Source of the DNA: Opisthorchis felineus
Lineage: Eukaryota; Platyhelminthes; Trematoda; Opisthorchiida; Opisthorchiidae
Assembly (NCBI GenBank): GCA_004794785.1
Contig: SJOL01006421.1
Span: 377,777-441,776, forward strand
DNA: 64,000 bases
Direction of reading: 5' to 3'
The notes under the pieces were generated by a model that had not been told where the DNA came from, ran no database searches, and worked only from the letters and a program-made list of their open reading frames with translations. Positions 38,501 through 46,749 of this stretch are shown here, one piece after another. The position numbers were made by a program, and so were the translations under genes. Each line of letters begins with the position of its first letter. Position 1 is the stretch's first letter.

Positions 38501-41500
38501 CCTATATTTCCTTTCCTCACTAAGACAGGCCTTTTCAACTGCGGTCACGGGGCAAACGCCGCTGGGTCGTGCGGTGAATTGATTCCCGCTCACTCAACGC
38601 AAGCGCAGTTGCGGCGATTGCGATTCGATCGCATCAACCACTCCTGACCTCGTGCAAACGTCGATTGAATGTTGTGACTTTATTATGGCTAAGCGGCGCT
38701 CCTTCCATCAACAAATCTTCAATGATTTGACTTACATTTTTTACCCCTTGCTCACTTTCTCGATTTGTAGCTGACTCCAGTTATCAAGACAAATTCCTCG
38801 CAACGTCGTTGGTTTTCGATGGCGAAGTAGAGTACTTCCGTAAGGGTGCATTTTTGACAAAATTATCGCATGTCTTTTTAGAGGCGCTTCGCTCACTTTT
38901 TCACCTCAATGTTTCTGAACAAATAAAGGACACAAAACACGCATTATCGGTGGGTGGTAGTTTGCTTCCTATCTTGATAAGACAATATCGGTCATCCCAA
39001 GGCCTTCGTCGCTTTCGGAACAAGAACAGTTTTCGCCAACAGACGGCCAACTGTACACCGAAGTATACAGGGAAAAACGCTCACGGACCAGATTCTGAAC
39101 TACCTCAGCAACCATCCAAACTGTCACAAACGAAGTTGCGTTCGAATTCTGTTCAAACTGATCGGGACGCACTGCAGCAAAACAGAGCCGAGGACTAAGG
39201 AAGAACAAAAGCTTCATCAGATATTCCAAAAATTATAGCTACCCGAGTAACTTCATTTGGAGGTCTTTATGAAGTCGAAGCCAGGCTACCCTGTCAAAAA
39301 CATCACTGAAATGACTGCAAGATATTTATGACAACATGGAATAACAGTTGCCTTCCAACCTTTAAACAAGTTGAGAGGAGTCCTCTCGGAAGCAGAGCGA
39401 AGACGATGCAATGAAGGAGACGGACGTGACCTACAAACGACCGCGACAAACACTATGTTGGCCAGGCTGGAAGAAAACTTACCACCAGAATACATGAACA
39501 CAAGCTTGCCAGTAGAAAAAATGACCCAATGTCACTTGTTTCAATTCATGAAGACAGATGAAGACATCAGTATAATTCGAATAATGTTCAAATACTTGAT
39601 CACTCAAGGACAGAACGGGAGCGGGAGCTTGCCGAGGCGTGATACTCCACCAGCTCCAGGTTGGCCAATCGAATTACGCAAAAGCCGCCTTGCGACCAAC
39701 CAGTCACGTTAGCTATTAGATACTAGTTAGAAACTATCTAAGCACAGACAGAATAGGACTGACGATTGTTGACGAAACATTTGCAGTCCAACTGCCAAGC
39801 CCGGCAAACAGACCAGCAACCATCACCCTCTATTGTTTGTATTTTGTCCAATCATGCCACTTGGTCATCGCTAGCTGCGTGTTTTATACGAGGCGCAAAA
39901 CAGTGCTGATACAGATATCCAACCCTTTTCCGTTTTGTTTCTCCTTTTTATACTCCTGGAAATCGGATAATCTGTCAGACCTTGTTGTCTCTACGGGCTT
40001 CGGAAGGATTTCATAATCTTAGAGTTGATTTTGTCGTGAAGCAAAGCGTTCATACAGGAATGCAAGTTTGTGGCCCCTTATTCGGGAATCCAGCCGTGTG
40101 ATCCTTATAAAAAAAACGTCTGACTAACGAATGACTCGTCTCAGTGCGCAAACGAACTGCTTCGGTCGTATTTTCCTTGCTTATAAAACGAGCTTGTGGG
40201 AGGAAACGCATCTTGTTTCGTTGACGGTCTGAGTGATGTTCAACTGAGAACTAATGTCAATCAAATGCTGGAGGATCTCCAACACCCTGGTGTTCAAATA
40301 GCCACTATTGAAGGCCTTGTCGATCTGGAATATACGGATGAAATTGTTCTTGTCTTCGAAGAGGAGAAAGCGCAGGTGTTTTCGGATGAACTGACCAGAG
40401 TCATCCAGTCCTTTGGCATGCTGTTTGCACCCACGTATCTTGGACGTTGTGTTGGTTCTAGTTGCAGTGTGGCGGATGATGCCCGAATCTCGGGTAGCGT
40501 TTGCTAATTTGGTGTCAAAGCGGTATATCCCTAAATCTAGAAGGGCATGTGTATCAGGCTACAGTACGGGCTTTTTTGGTTACACGGCTGTGAGGCGTGG
40601 CTTATACGAGCAGCCAAACTGAGACATGTTCAGGTCTTCGATAACCGTTGTTTCAGAACTATAGCTGGTGCAAACTGGTGCTGGCAGACCCGTAACGAGG
40701 CAATTAGAAAAAGTGTTCGGTTGTGCAACGGGACTTCCACCGGAGAATCTGTCCAGCACCAAAAGCGCCAGCGGTTGAACCATGTAGTACGCATGCCGAA
40801 CGATCGTTTGCCGAAGGGAGTGCTGTTTTCGTGCCCATTTCAGAGGGGCGGAAGCATAGTGATGGTCAACCTTTGATCTGACAGAGAGAGATGAGAGAGC
40901 GAAAAATCTGAGTGCTGTCAGTGTTTCTCGCTTTCTATGATGGGGACTGCGTGATCCCCTCTGTGCCTGGTTGGAGACGCTGTAAGATATGGCTGCTAAT
41001 CGATGTCAGTGCCGTTCCTGTTGTCAGGTTCTATCCGGATTGCTTAAATGAGTGTCTGGATGTGTAGGCACCTCAGGATGGTTGTGGTAGGCTAGCACTA
41101 AGTCCCTTCTCCGTTCACTTTTATTCCTCTCTTCGCACTAAGGCTTTCTAATAAATTATGGTTGTACGGCAGCGAAGCATCAGGGTTGAACACTGATGTT
41201 ATGCTGCGATGATGATTATGATTACTTATGCCAGTCAACGCAAAACAAGGTGGTTTGTTTTGGACTATTTCCTTCCTACTGAAAACTCAGCTTGTATTTA
41301 GGTGGCTTTCGGACATTATATATGACACAAGTCGAGGAACTAAGCTTCTTTGCGCTGTATAGGCAAATGGCACTTGCTTTTTTTAGCTCCAGGTTCTGTA
41401 TACAACACCGAGTTTCGCGCGAGCAGACCACCATTCGTCAACACCATATAACCTACCAAATTTACTCTATTTGCAATTCTGACCATTGCTTAACGAATTG

Positions 41501-43335
41501 GACCTTTTTAACCAATCTTCACTATACGTGAATTATCTTTAGGAAAGGCGTTTTCCCGTCATCCACCGACCAATGTACGAATCTCCTGAGGGAGTGATAT
41601 TTTCCTATATGATAATCTTTCTTGGAGGGATTACGCTTTAGTCGAATCCGCTTAAGGACAATGCTACTTTCACTCCTATGGTATTGTTCTAGATACGGCG
41701 CTACTTTCCAAGAGATTGCACCTCTATAAAGGAAAATTCGAGGGGGGGAGGTGCTCGATGGCTCAGTGGTTAGAGCGCGAATTTACTGACCGTAAGGTCC
41801 GTGGTTCGAACCCGGCCTCTGCATCTTGACTCATCCTGTTTAGGCTTGGGCAACCTGGCACTATCCCAGTCCTAGTGCTTCCTTCGAGTGGCATGGTAGC
41901 TAGGCACCGGAAAGCCGTTACAGCTGAACGATCAAGGAAAATTCCATAGACACATACCTGTGTCAATCGCAATCTCTCACCTGGTGAACAAGCCACTCAG
42001 ACTTGAATAGAACTTGCTTATCATTCCCCAGACGTCTTATTTGTTCGTCTAAAGAAAACACCGCAACAGGAGTTCCTTTTTCTGTGGGCCCAGATTCGTT
42101 GGTTTACTATCACTTCAAAAAGTATCTCCTGAGTACAGCCACTGTGGTGACGCGTCGCATTAACGATTTCTTTTTGGCTGAATTTACCATGACTTGATCG
42201 ACAATTCGGACCCAGAAACGAGCACAATATATCCCGAGGGTAGAATAGAACGACGCAATATAACTCGATAATTTTTAAATTACATATTCATCGTATAAGA
42301 GTACGTCTTTGTAACGTTTAGTTGTTCTTGTTCCAGTCAGGCTAGGTGAGAAAACTAGAATATCCCGATAGCTTGAATGGCGGCCGTAATACAGTGTGTG
42401 AACCATGGAAATTGGAAATCACCTTCATCCGAACCGTTGACAAACACCTGGACGCAATTTGGATACTTCAGTGCAGAAGGCATACGACGAGGAAACCCAT
42501 CGTCGAAGTGTTTCTTCGAGAGGTATTACTGTATATGCGGCCGATTACTTGAAAAATTGAAACTTTTCTAACTGGCTTTGAATTCATGGTGTTCCTAGTA
42601 ATACTTTGCCCCACTTGGCATATTAATTGCCAAAAACTGGTCGAACGGAGTCCGAGTCTAAACCGGAATGCGTGTTCTATGATTCGGCCATCAGCATTTC
42701 CGGTTTCATTAACCCTAACTAGTAGGAACTCCGAGAAATTGATGTGGGACAAGGTGTTTCGAATGGCACATCACAATAAAATTAGTTGTTGCTTCAAGGA
42801 ATCATTGGCGTCTTTCTTACCTTTCCTCAACCAAAGCCCCACGAAATATCTCATTTAATTCGAATTGACATTCTAGCATGTGAAATATTCATCTTTTATC
42901 AATCCGACTTCTAGGCTCCCCGCATCAATTCTACTCTGTGGCGATATCAACCAGTCCCCCGAAGGTCCGGCATATCAAACTTTACTGGAAACGGATGAGA
43001 TTTCCTCCACACTACCCGTCTCGCTGAGCCTGAAGTCCGCATATGGGAGCAATGCTGATTCGTTTACGAACTGGGTACCAGGGTTTTATGCTTTGTTGGA
43101 TGTGATTATGTATAGTCCAGCCACTGGCATGACCTGTCTACAAACACTGCCTCTTTGTTCTCGCGATGAAATTACACAACTCCTGTCTCAGGATGCTGAA
43201 TGTAAACCGGTGCCTCGAGGAGAGCCAGTTGATGAACAGGATTTGTATGCTCTACCAAACGCACAGTTTCCTAGTGATCACCTCTCACTGGTGGCCGACT
43301 TTACTTGGCATGATGAGGAGTCTTCAGAACACTGA
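12986..43335 (+). CDS. PDE12: PDE12-like 2',5'-phosphodiesterase / mitochondrial deadenylase (five exons)
   Basis: PDE12 is an EEP-fold Mg-dependent nuclease that degrades 2'-5' oligoadenylates and trims poly(A) of mitochondrial mRNAs. Exons: 12986 (or start ATG 13208)-13825, 27326-27546, 34349-34700, 35676-36079, 42915-43335. All four junctions keep frame (phases 0, 2, 0, 2) and have AG/GT borders. Counting from ATG 13208 gives 671 residues; human PDE12 has about 609. The N-terminal domain is in exons 1-2 and the nuclease domain in exons 3-5. Active-site motifs: [11 protein letters not shown] near residue 295, ICLQEVD with catalytic E349, GNTHFYFHP (N496, H498), CGDIN (D542, N544), and PSDHLSL (D653, H654). 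The frame is open upstream to 12986, right after a TTTTTTAG acceptor. That leader is Arg/Ser-rich, as in a mitochondrial presequence, so an upstream start exon is possible. CCR4/ANGEL relatives are less likely, given the N-terminal domain. Confidence 0.92.
14740..15123 (+). other. LINE C-terminal scrap joined to an unassigned open frame
   Basis: Positions 14740-14800 translate to [13 protein letters not shown]...RRLSGL, matching the conserved LLYGSETW region of LINE ORF2. In another frame 14779-15123 is open for 114 codons, with low ambiguity and peptides such as [17 protein letters not shown] and [15 protein letters not shown] do not recognise this protein. A TGTTCAG acceptor-like site sits at about 14831. 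It may be captured host exon sequence or another transposon ORF. Confidence 0.4.
16985..17440 (-). mobile_element. tRNA-derived SINE, family 2 (degenerate copy)
   Basis: Aligned by eye with 63.51-63.87 kb over most of its length. Shared parts are a GCCTTGTAAGTGAAGTCA-type block, a tRNA-like head with B-box remnant (AGGGCGATTTGAAC on the plus strand) and a distal block with CACGTGTCAACTGG and TTCTGAGCTACTGATAGTTTG. A second GCCCTGTGAGTGAAGCCA block near 17402 suggests a duplicated end. Confidence 0.6.
19183..19253. repeat. 21-bp minisatellite, three and a third perfect units
   Basis: Units 19183-19203, 19204-19224 and 19225-19245 are identical, followed by eight bases of a fourth. Because 21 is a multiple of three, every frame repeats as heptapeptides: TPVVVTA on the plus strand, GVAVTTT and HHGCGRY on the minus strand. 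The resulting open frames are an arithmetic effect and not evidence of a gene. Confidence 0.97.
21870..22053 (-). mobile_element. tRNA-derived SINE, family 1 (near full length)
   Basis: The minus strand gives the tRNA-like head (AGCTCAGTGGTTAAGGAGCG, then GGTTTGAACCCC), the GTCTAGGTTTAGG body, and a 3' part with GCTTCCTTCGGGTGGCATGG and TTACAGCTGAACGGT. The last two match 41.88-41.93 kb and so define the family 3' end. Confidence 0.85.
22230..22660. repeat. Dispersed repeat R, copy 1
   Basis: Highly similar to 33400-33850, with a core (22271-22496) that differs at only scattered bases. Both copies share a minus-strand frame beginning MRCCFGTD and containing [12 protein letters not shown]...ETGSK. 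The plus strands both end the core with GAGCTATGGGTAAGTG, a perfect splice-donor-like string. The element type is unknown. Confidence 0.8.
22830..23060 (+). repeat. tRNA-like dispersed repeat, family 3, copy 1
   Basis: Contains GGTGTAGTGGTAACACG (A-box-like) and CAGTTGAAACCTCGGCACGG (B-box-like), preceded by a GTCGGGCAAACCAGTCACATCG block. Both blocks recur in order at 35.02-35.25 kb. Probably a tRNA-derived SINE rather than a tRNA gene, because the anticodon and acceptor stems do not fold. Confidence 0.7.
25150..25232 (+). mobile_element. 3' fragment of the hammerhead-bearing repeat
   Basis: Carries the family 3' end: GATTCAGCTGGGTTCC, then ACCAAATTTGTTTGCAAATG and GTGTATTCC. The corresponding segments are at 29348-29411 and, in reverse orientation, at 31438-31510. 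No ribozyme core is present in this copy. Confidence 0.65.
26640..26930 (+). mobile_element. Hammerhead-bearing repeat, copy with decayed core
   Basis: The order here is family 3' end (26640-26755, with CTGCATATTCGGTTGAGG and ACCAAATTAGTACGCAAATG), a linker, then a hammerhead-like core at 26818-26858 and the post-cleavage segment GAAGAGTTTTCAGC. A 3' end followed by the core of another unit is the arrangement expected of tandem units. The core reads CTGGGGA in place of CTGATGA, so self-cleavage is not expected. Confidence 0.7.
29112..29411 (+). mobile_element. Hammerhead-bearing repeat, most complete copy
   Basis: About 300 bp with an internal hammerhead core. The first 55-60 bases (from GAAATACATTCATCTGCAAA) are an inverted version of the last ones (ending ACAAATGAATATATTT), so this copy ends in imperfect inverted repeats. 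The middle part (AGCATATTCTG...CACAAACCAGAGG) matches 26.66 kb and, in reverse, 31.5 kb. This is SINE-like in size and comparable in principle to the SM-alpha repeats of schistosomes. Confidence 0.75.
29185..29250 (+). ncRNA. Hammerhead ribozyme (type I layout), conserved core intact
   Basis: Core at 29197-29203 is CTGATGA. Stem II pairs GTC (29204-29206) with GAC (29215-29217) around an 8-base loop. GAAAC follows at 29218-29222, and a GTC cleavage triplet lies at 29235-29237. Stem I can form between the bases before 29197 (ACCTAT) and after 29237 (GTGG), with G-U pairs and a mismatch further out. Stem III is weak in this copy: its first two pairs form, then mismatches. All invariant core bases are present, so cleavage after 29237 is possible but would be poor. 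Confidence 0.75.
30150..30275 (-). mobile_element. tRNA-derived SINE, family 1 (head-proximal copy)
   Basis: Minus-strand tRNA-like head with GTGATTCGAATCCAACC (B box), then the ATCTGAGCTTGGG and GCAGTATCTCAGCC body. The A box is damaged. The head end abuts a (TA)n run. Confidence 0.8.
30278..30315. repeat. (TA)n microsatellite
   Basis: About 19 TA units directly next to the SINE head. Confidence 0.97.
31236..31335 (+). CDS. Candidate 100-nt cassette exon, unassigned
   Basis: Bounded by TTTTCAG and GTGAGT, open in one frame, with peptides such as [17 protein letters not shown] and [11 protein letters not shown]. It needs an upstream exon ending in phase 1 and ends in phase 2. PDE12 exon 2 ends in phase 2, so the exon cannot sit between exons 2 and 3 without breaking the frame, although its 3' side is compatible with exon 3. 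It may be an alternative first-exon route, a nested gene, or chance. Confidence 0.3.
31438..31667 (-). mobile_element. Retroposed hammerhead-repeat copy with fold-back end and target-site duplication
   Basis: Flanked by perfect 14-bp direct repeats TATATGTATCTTAG (31424-31437 and 31668-31681). The insert is the family 3' half in reverse orientation (31438-31636). It starts at CGAAATACACTCATTTGC and runs to the first bases downstream of the ribozyme cleavage site. It then reverses: 31604-31631 and 31637-31664 are a perfect 28-bp inverted repeat around a 5-base spacer. Confidence 0.85.
33400..33850. repeat. Dispersed repeat R, copy 2
   Basis: Partner of 22230-22660. The minus-strand frame here (33588-33394) is 64 codons long and shares [20 protein letters not shown] and ETGSK with copy 1. 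The plus strand keeps GAGCTATGGGTAAGTG at 33657-33671. Confidence 0.8.
35020..35250 (+). repeat. tRNA-like dispersed repeat, family 3, copy 2
   Basis: Shares with 22.83-23.06 kb the GTCGGGCAAACTAATCGCATCG block, a GTGCGCGCTGGTGATAACACG A-box-like segment and a GGAGTTCAAACTCCGGCACGG B-box-like segment, all in the same order. Confidence 0.7.
35442..35505. repeat. (TA)n microsatellite
   Basis: Nearly uninterrupted TA repeat of about 64 bases in PDE12 intron 3. Confidence 0.97.
36080..38769. other. First part of PDE12 intron 4, no gene supported
   Basis: Open frames on the minus strand at 37405-37976 and 38120-38437 reach 164 and 105 codons but overlap each other or lack splice context, and no domain is recognisable. 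They read like old repeat sequence. Confidence 0.45.
38770..39198 (+). CDS. Unassigned open frame, possibly transposon-derived
   Basis: Open from about 38770 to a stop at 39196. It encodes roughly 140 residues with [20 protein letters not shown] near the start and a Gln/Ser/Lys-rich hydrophilic C-terminus. It lies immediately 5' of a Penelope-like endonuclease remnant on the same strand, so it may belong to that insertion. No domain recognised. Confidence 0.35.
   Translation, partial: ADSSYQDKFLATSLVFDGEVEYFRKGAFLTKLSHVFLEALRSLFHLNVSEQIKDTKHALSVGGSLLPILIRQYRSSQGLRRFRNKNSFRQQTANCTPKYTGKNAHGPDSELPQQPSKLSQTKLRSNSVQTDRDALQQNRAED
39230..39716 (+). mobile_element. Penelope-like element, GIY-YIG endonuclease remnant
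   Basis: Conceptual translation with a few frameshifts gives [28 protein letters not shown], then [21 protein letters not shown] (a GIY-YIG core with Y-V-G, T/A-G-R, R and E-H), [11 protein letters not shown] and LAEA-YSTSS. This is the C-terminal region of a Penelope-like retroelement. Several stops show that it is dead. The N-terminal RT domain was not found. Confidence 0.7.
40190..41225 (+). mobile_element. 5'-truncated LINE (RT motif C to 3' end)
   Basis: Starts near RT motif C. The block [20 protein letters not shown] (40286-40345) replaces the catalytic YADD by [17 protein letters not shown], then [20 protein letters not shown] near 40575 and [17 protein letters not shown] near 40775 follow in shifted frames. 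The C-terminus (CAWLET...DMAANRCQ) and the 3' UTR match 1-294. It is inactive from both truncation and mutation. Confidence 0.88.
41226..42914. other. End of PDE12 intron 4
   Basis: Apart from a SINE at 41.75-41.99 kb nothing is recognised; open frames on either strand are short and overlapping. Confidence 0.5.
41750..41990 (+). mobile_element. tRNA-derived SINE, family 1 (best head)
   Basis: Head at 41754-41825 with ATGGCTCAGTGGTTAGAGCG (A box) and GTGGTTCGAACCCGG (B box). The body follows (TTTAGGCTTGGGCAACCTGG, CACTATCCCAGTCC), then a 3' part with CTTCCTTCGAGTGGCATGG and TTACAGCTGAACGATC. The B box is intact, so pol III transcription is conceivable. Confidence 0.88.
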
Positions 43336-43433
43336 AGATCTTGTCCCCTCTTATTCGTCTTCTGTATGCCCCCCCCCCCAACAAAAAAATGTGCTTCGCA
43401 GCACAGTATGTGAAGGCGAACCCATTCTGGATT

Positions 43434-43439
43434 TTTATT
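43434..43439 (-). promoter_or_regulatory. Polyadenylation signal of the convergent minus-strand gene
   Basis: TTTATT on the plus strand, AATAAA on the minus strand, 67 bases past the minus-strand stop codon at 43506. It lies only 99 bases downstream of the PDE12 stop. Confidence 0.55.
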
Positions 43440-43505
43440 ACAATCATTATTAAGTTGTATAAAGTAATCTGTTTTGTAAAAACGTAGTGGGATAATCGGG
43501 AGCAA

Positions 43506-44819
43506 TCAAACATTTTCGATCTCTTCCCCTTCGCCGGCAGATTCCATTCTGTCCATGGAGAGCTGTGTGGGGACTACGTGGAACTTGCCCACCTGTTGTT
43601 GCTGCGCTGAAAAACAAAGAACAAAAGTCGGTAATAGATTTTAACCCCCAATACGGCGATACACCTTAATTGCACGCGTACCACCTAACGTTACGGAAGA
43701 AGGTGTTAAGTATCGCGCAATCCGAACTCGGTCGCATCAAAGCCAGAGGCCCTAACACTAAGAAACTCTATGTATCTTAGAGATAATCCTTTTCTGACTT
43801 CTGACTGACTAAACAACGAGGCCCCATGGACTGCAGCGACCGCTGGACATAGGTGAGTAGACATCTGGTCTTCTGAATCGATACACCAACCACAACCATG
43901 CAACAACGTACAAAGGAGTGCAATGTTAGGTTCACTACATATACATTATTTATACAAAGACGTTCATGCCAAAAGACATCTCGATGCATTTAGAATGCGG
44001 TCAGTGAACGAATTGCCCGATTTATCATTCTGTTTTCGGAGCTGTTTTGGACTACGACCTACGCCACTAAGGCCTTTGAAAGACCATTTGAATCATATGC
44101 ATACCCACGTTTACTTAGGCACCTGTTTTCTATGCGACGTGAAGGTTCCAACCAGTGTTTCACATCTGAAGTATCGTCGACCGTGCAAAAACACCCTATA
44201 TCTGCTTGTTCTTTCGCTAAGTAGCTGGACTGCAAATGTTTGCGTATTCTTCATCTGCTTCAAGCGTTTACGCCCAATCTGCTAGCAGCATCCAGACAGG
44301 TAACACATGTTGTCACGGGACGGTTCATTTCACCGCTCTCTGCTTTCCCAAGTCAGCTGGCACTCGACTCATCCAGAGTTACGCCTTAGCTTTAAGTCTG
44401 TCAAATTAGATGACTAATTTGGGGTTCACAACAGTGCATAAAGCACTCGGTATATGGAAATATAGTACACTTTACTGTTTTTCCCAATTTCAAAGTCAAG
44501 CAAACGGAATCTGTTATGGAATCTTTAGTAGGTTTTTGATTCAGTCGTTTTAATCCTATCCGTTTTGACTAATTCTAAACAAAGTTCGACACGCTGTATT
44601 CCGTGACACTCTGTAGTAAAGCTGATATAGGGGTTCTTGTAAAAAGAAAACGTATCAGGTCGAACCTACTTTAGATGAACTTACCTTGGTCTTGTGAGGA
44701 ACACACAGAAAGCCCGGATGATGGGTTGTGTCTCATCTCAACAGATTCCGCATTCTCGTCGTCCCTTTCACCTAACCGTTCCAACTGGCGTAAACGCCTC
44801 AGTGCGGCTGGTTTGTTCA
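43506..44819 (-). CDS. Last two exons of an unrecognised minus-strand gene (gene B)
   Basis: I do not recognise the protein. The penultimate exon is 44819-44685 and the terminal exon 43606-43506, ending in TGA. The first has a TCTAG acceptor and a GTAAGT donor and ends in phase 1; the second has a TTTTTCAG acceptor and needs exactly phase 1. The first encodes a basic helical stretch (NKPAALRRLRQLERLGERDD) followed by acidic and Ser-rich sequence. The second has a run of four glutamines, VGKFHVVPTQ and an acidic tail ending EGEEIENV. The KFHV peptide resembles the RFxV docking motif seen in WNK/SPAK partners, but that is weak. Upstream exons probably include those at 50.2-54.8 kb. The gene runs toward PDE12, tail to tail. 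Confidence 0.72.
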
Positions 44820-45432
44820 CTAGAGTCTAGAAGACGAAGAATCCTTTTCATAACAGTACAAGTTTGACAAAATCCTGTTTAGGAATGGTTGGATAGGGAA
44901 CCGTTATACTGACAATTTTTAACACAATTACAGAGGAAACAGTCTCGGCAAGCACACGGCTGACGATTCATAGCGTGGTTTGTATAAAAGCACACGTGGG
45001 ACGAAAGAATCCATGTACGTCATTTTTCTATTTTTATGAATCCAAAGCTGGCTCATGCTGTTATGAAAGGTCCATACGGCATCAAATTGATCTCCAAAGT
45101 CTCTCTGTGTTTGATGCTCCAGGCTCAATCTGCGGCTACTTGATCAAAACTTTACAACCCCCAAACTCGCTGCACATGATGGACTGAAGCGTAATCAGAT
45201 ATCTTGTTGATTGTATAAGCCGTCTTCTCACTTTATCGACTCTATTTTATAAGGTACTCCAATATTCGGTATAGAATGAATTGGTTTCCAATAAATTGGC
45301 TCAAAATGAATCGGTGGCGTAAGTAGTTAGTTTACGATGAATTCAACAACAGCAAAGACCTTATCCAAGTTTATATTTTAGATCTTTGCTCCGTTCAGTC
45401 GGACTTGTAGTGATTAACCGTACAGATTCATG

Positions 45433-45735
45433 CTTGCGACCAATGGAAAGTTGATCCTGATGGAGATTACTTTGTCTGTGCGCATGATCAATGGATTGCT
45501 TTACGCATTCATTTGAACATGCAGACAGACCTCTTCCGATTTTGTGTCAGCTGTGCTTTCCGAAGTACATCCCAGGTCAAATGGTCTGCAGTTAGACTTG
45601 CAACATCCACTCTTGCTTTCCCTCAAATTGGCCGACTTGAACAGCTGCGTTCTCAACACCAGCCACCATGCCCACGCGAAGAGTTTACTCAAGGCAACTG
45701 AGGTTAAGCTGAATAATACAGGGTTTCCCTGTTGA
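45433..45735 (+). CDS. Unassigned plus-strand coding-like segment
   Basis: After an acceptor-like GTACAG at 45432 a frame is open to TGA at 45699-45701 (HACDQWKVDPDGDYFVC and QWIALRIHLNMQTDLFRFC near its start). From about 45544 a second frame is open to 45735 with equally protein-like sequence (LQHPLLLSLKLADLNSCVL). Two coding-like frames in tandem suggest a frameshifted pseudo-exon or retroelement ORF. Family unknown. Confidence 0.35.
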
Positions 45736-46749
45736 GTGTAAGTCGCCTTTGAGGCAAGTCTATATAGGGCAATGTGAACGTCAATCAGGATTTTCCTATG
45801 ATTCCCTTGGACACATTCTACCGTAGTCTAATTCTCAGTATTTTGCGGAAAAACGAACTGTGGGTGTCTTGTGTACACAGTTGATGGTTTATGCTGTCCT
45901 GATTGTTGAAGGAAGATAACTGTTGATGGTTAGCGTGTAAATTCTTTATGAACAGTTTTCAACAACGGATGTTAATTCCGTTGGTCGTTGATGTTCTGTC
46001 TGAATGCGCATAAGCTAATCTTGGATGATGATTAAAGATGACACGCTGATTTACTTTTCAATTTATCCATTACGACAGGGACTTTCTGTTGTCGCAAGGA
46101 TCCTGCGTTTCAGTGAGCGTGCTCTGCTTTCTTTACAACATACGCTGATCAGAAACGTAGAGGTTATTAGCTCAAATGAAACTTGCTCCTAATCATAGTA
46201 TAGCACTCGTTTTTCACAAACCTCGGTTGCAGAAAATGCACGCAATCCTCTTATCTCTCCGAGGGATAGATTATTGAACAGGAAGTCGTTACATGCAATT
46301 GTATGATGGTTATTGTAGACGCCAGTAGGGAGGCTTCCCGCAAGCGAACCGTTCCTGTCGCTGATCGGTCGTCCAAAAGGGTAGCCATGGATACGTGCGA
46401 CCTCTCCTTCGGCTAATATTTCTGACCGCTGAATGAATGATTGCTAGAGAAAAGGAGTGGAAAATTTATGTTGGTTTGGGTGGGAAAAATTAGCAAAAGA
46501 ACACTGGGAGGAGAACTTCATCTGAGCCGCACTTGAAACCTAATTGACTTCACACTTACATCAGCTAAGCGCACAGCTGAGTGATTTCTTCAGTATGGAA
46601 CCAAACACATCCGACAAGTGAAAGACATGCTGCAAGTGTTGCCAACAGGCATGATGTTCGTAGACCGGACTGCAAAGATGTTCGTTTGTCTAAACCTTAA
46701 GCTCAGTTATTCGGTAGCGCATGTTTTTTGACAAATTGAGATAACATCA

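Noticed and set aside
39754..39773. Hammerhead ribozyme after the Penelope-like ORF
   Set aside because: Both core boxes are present, but position 7 is C and no stem II can form between them; kept only as a weak observation.
46558..46650. Minus-strand exon ending in GTAAGTG at 46557
   Set aside because: All three frames between the likely acceptor and this donor contain stops.
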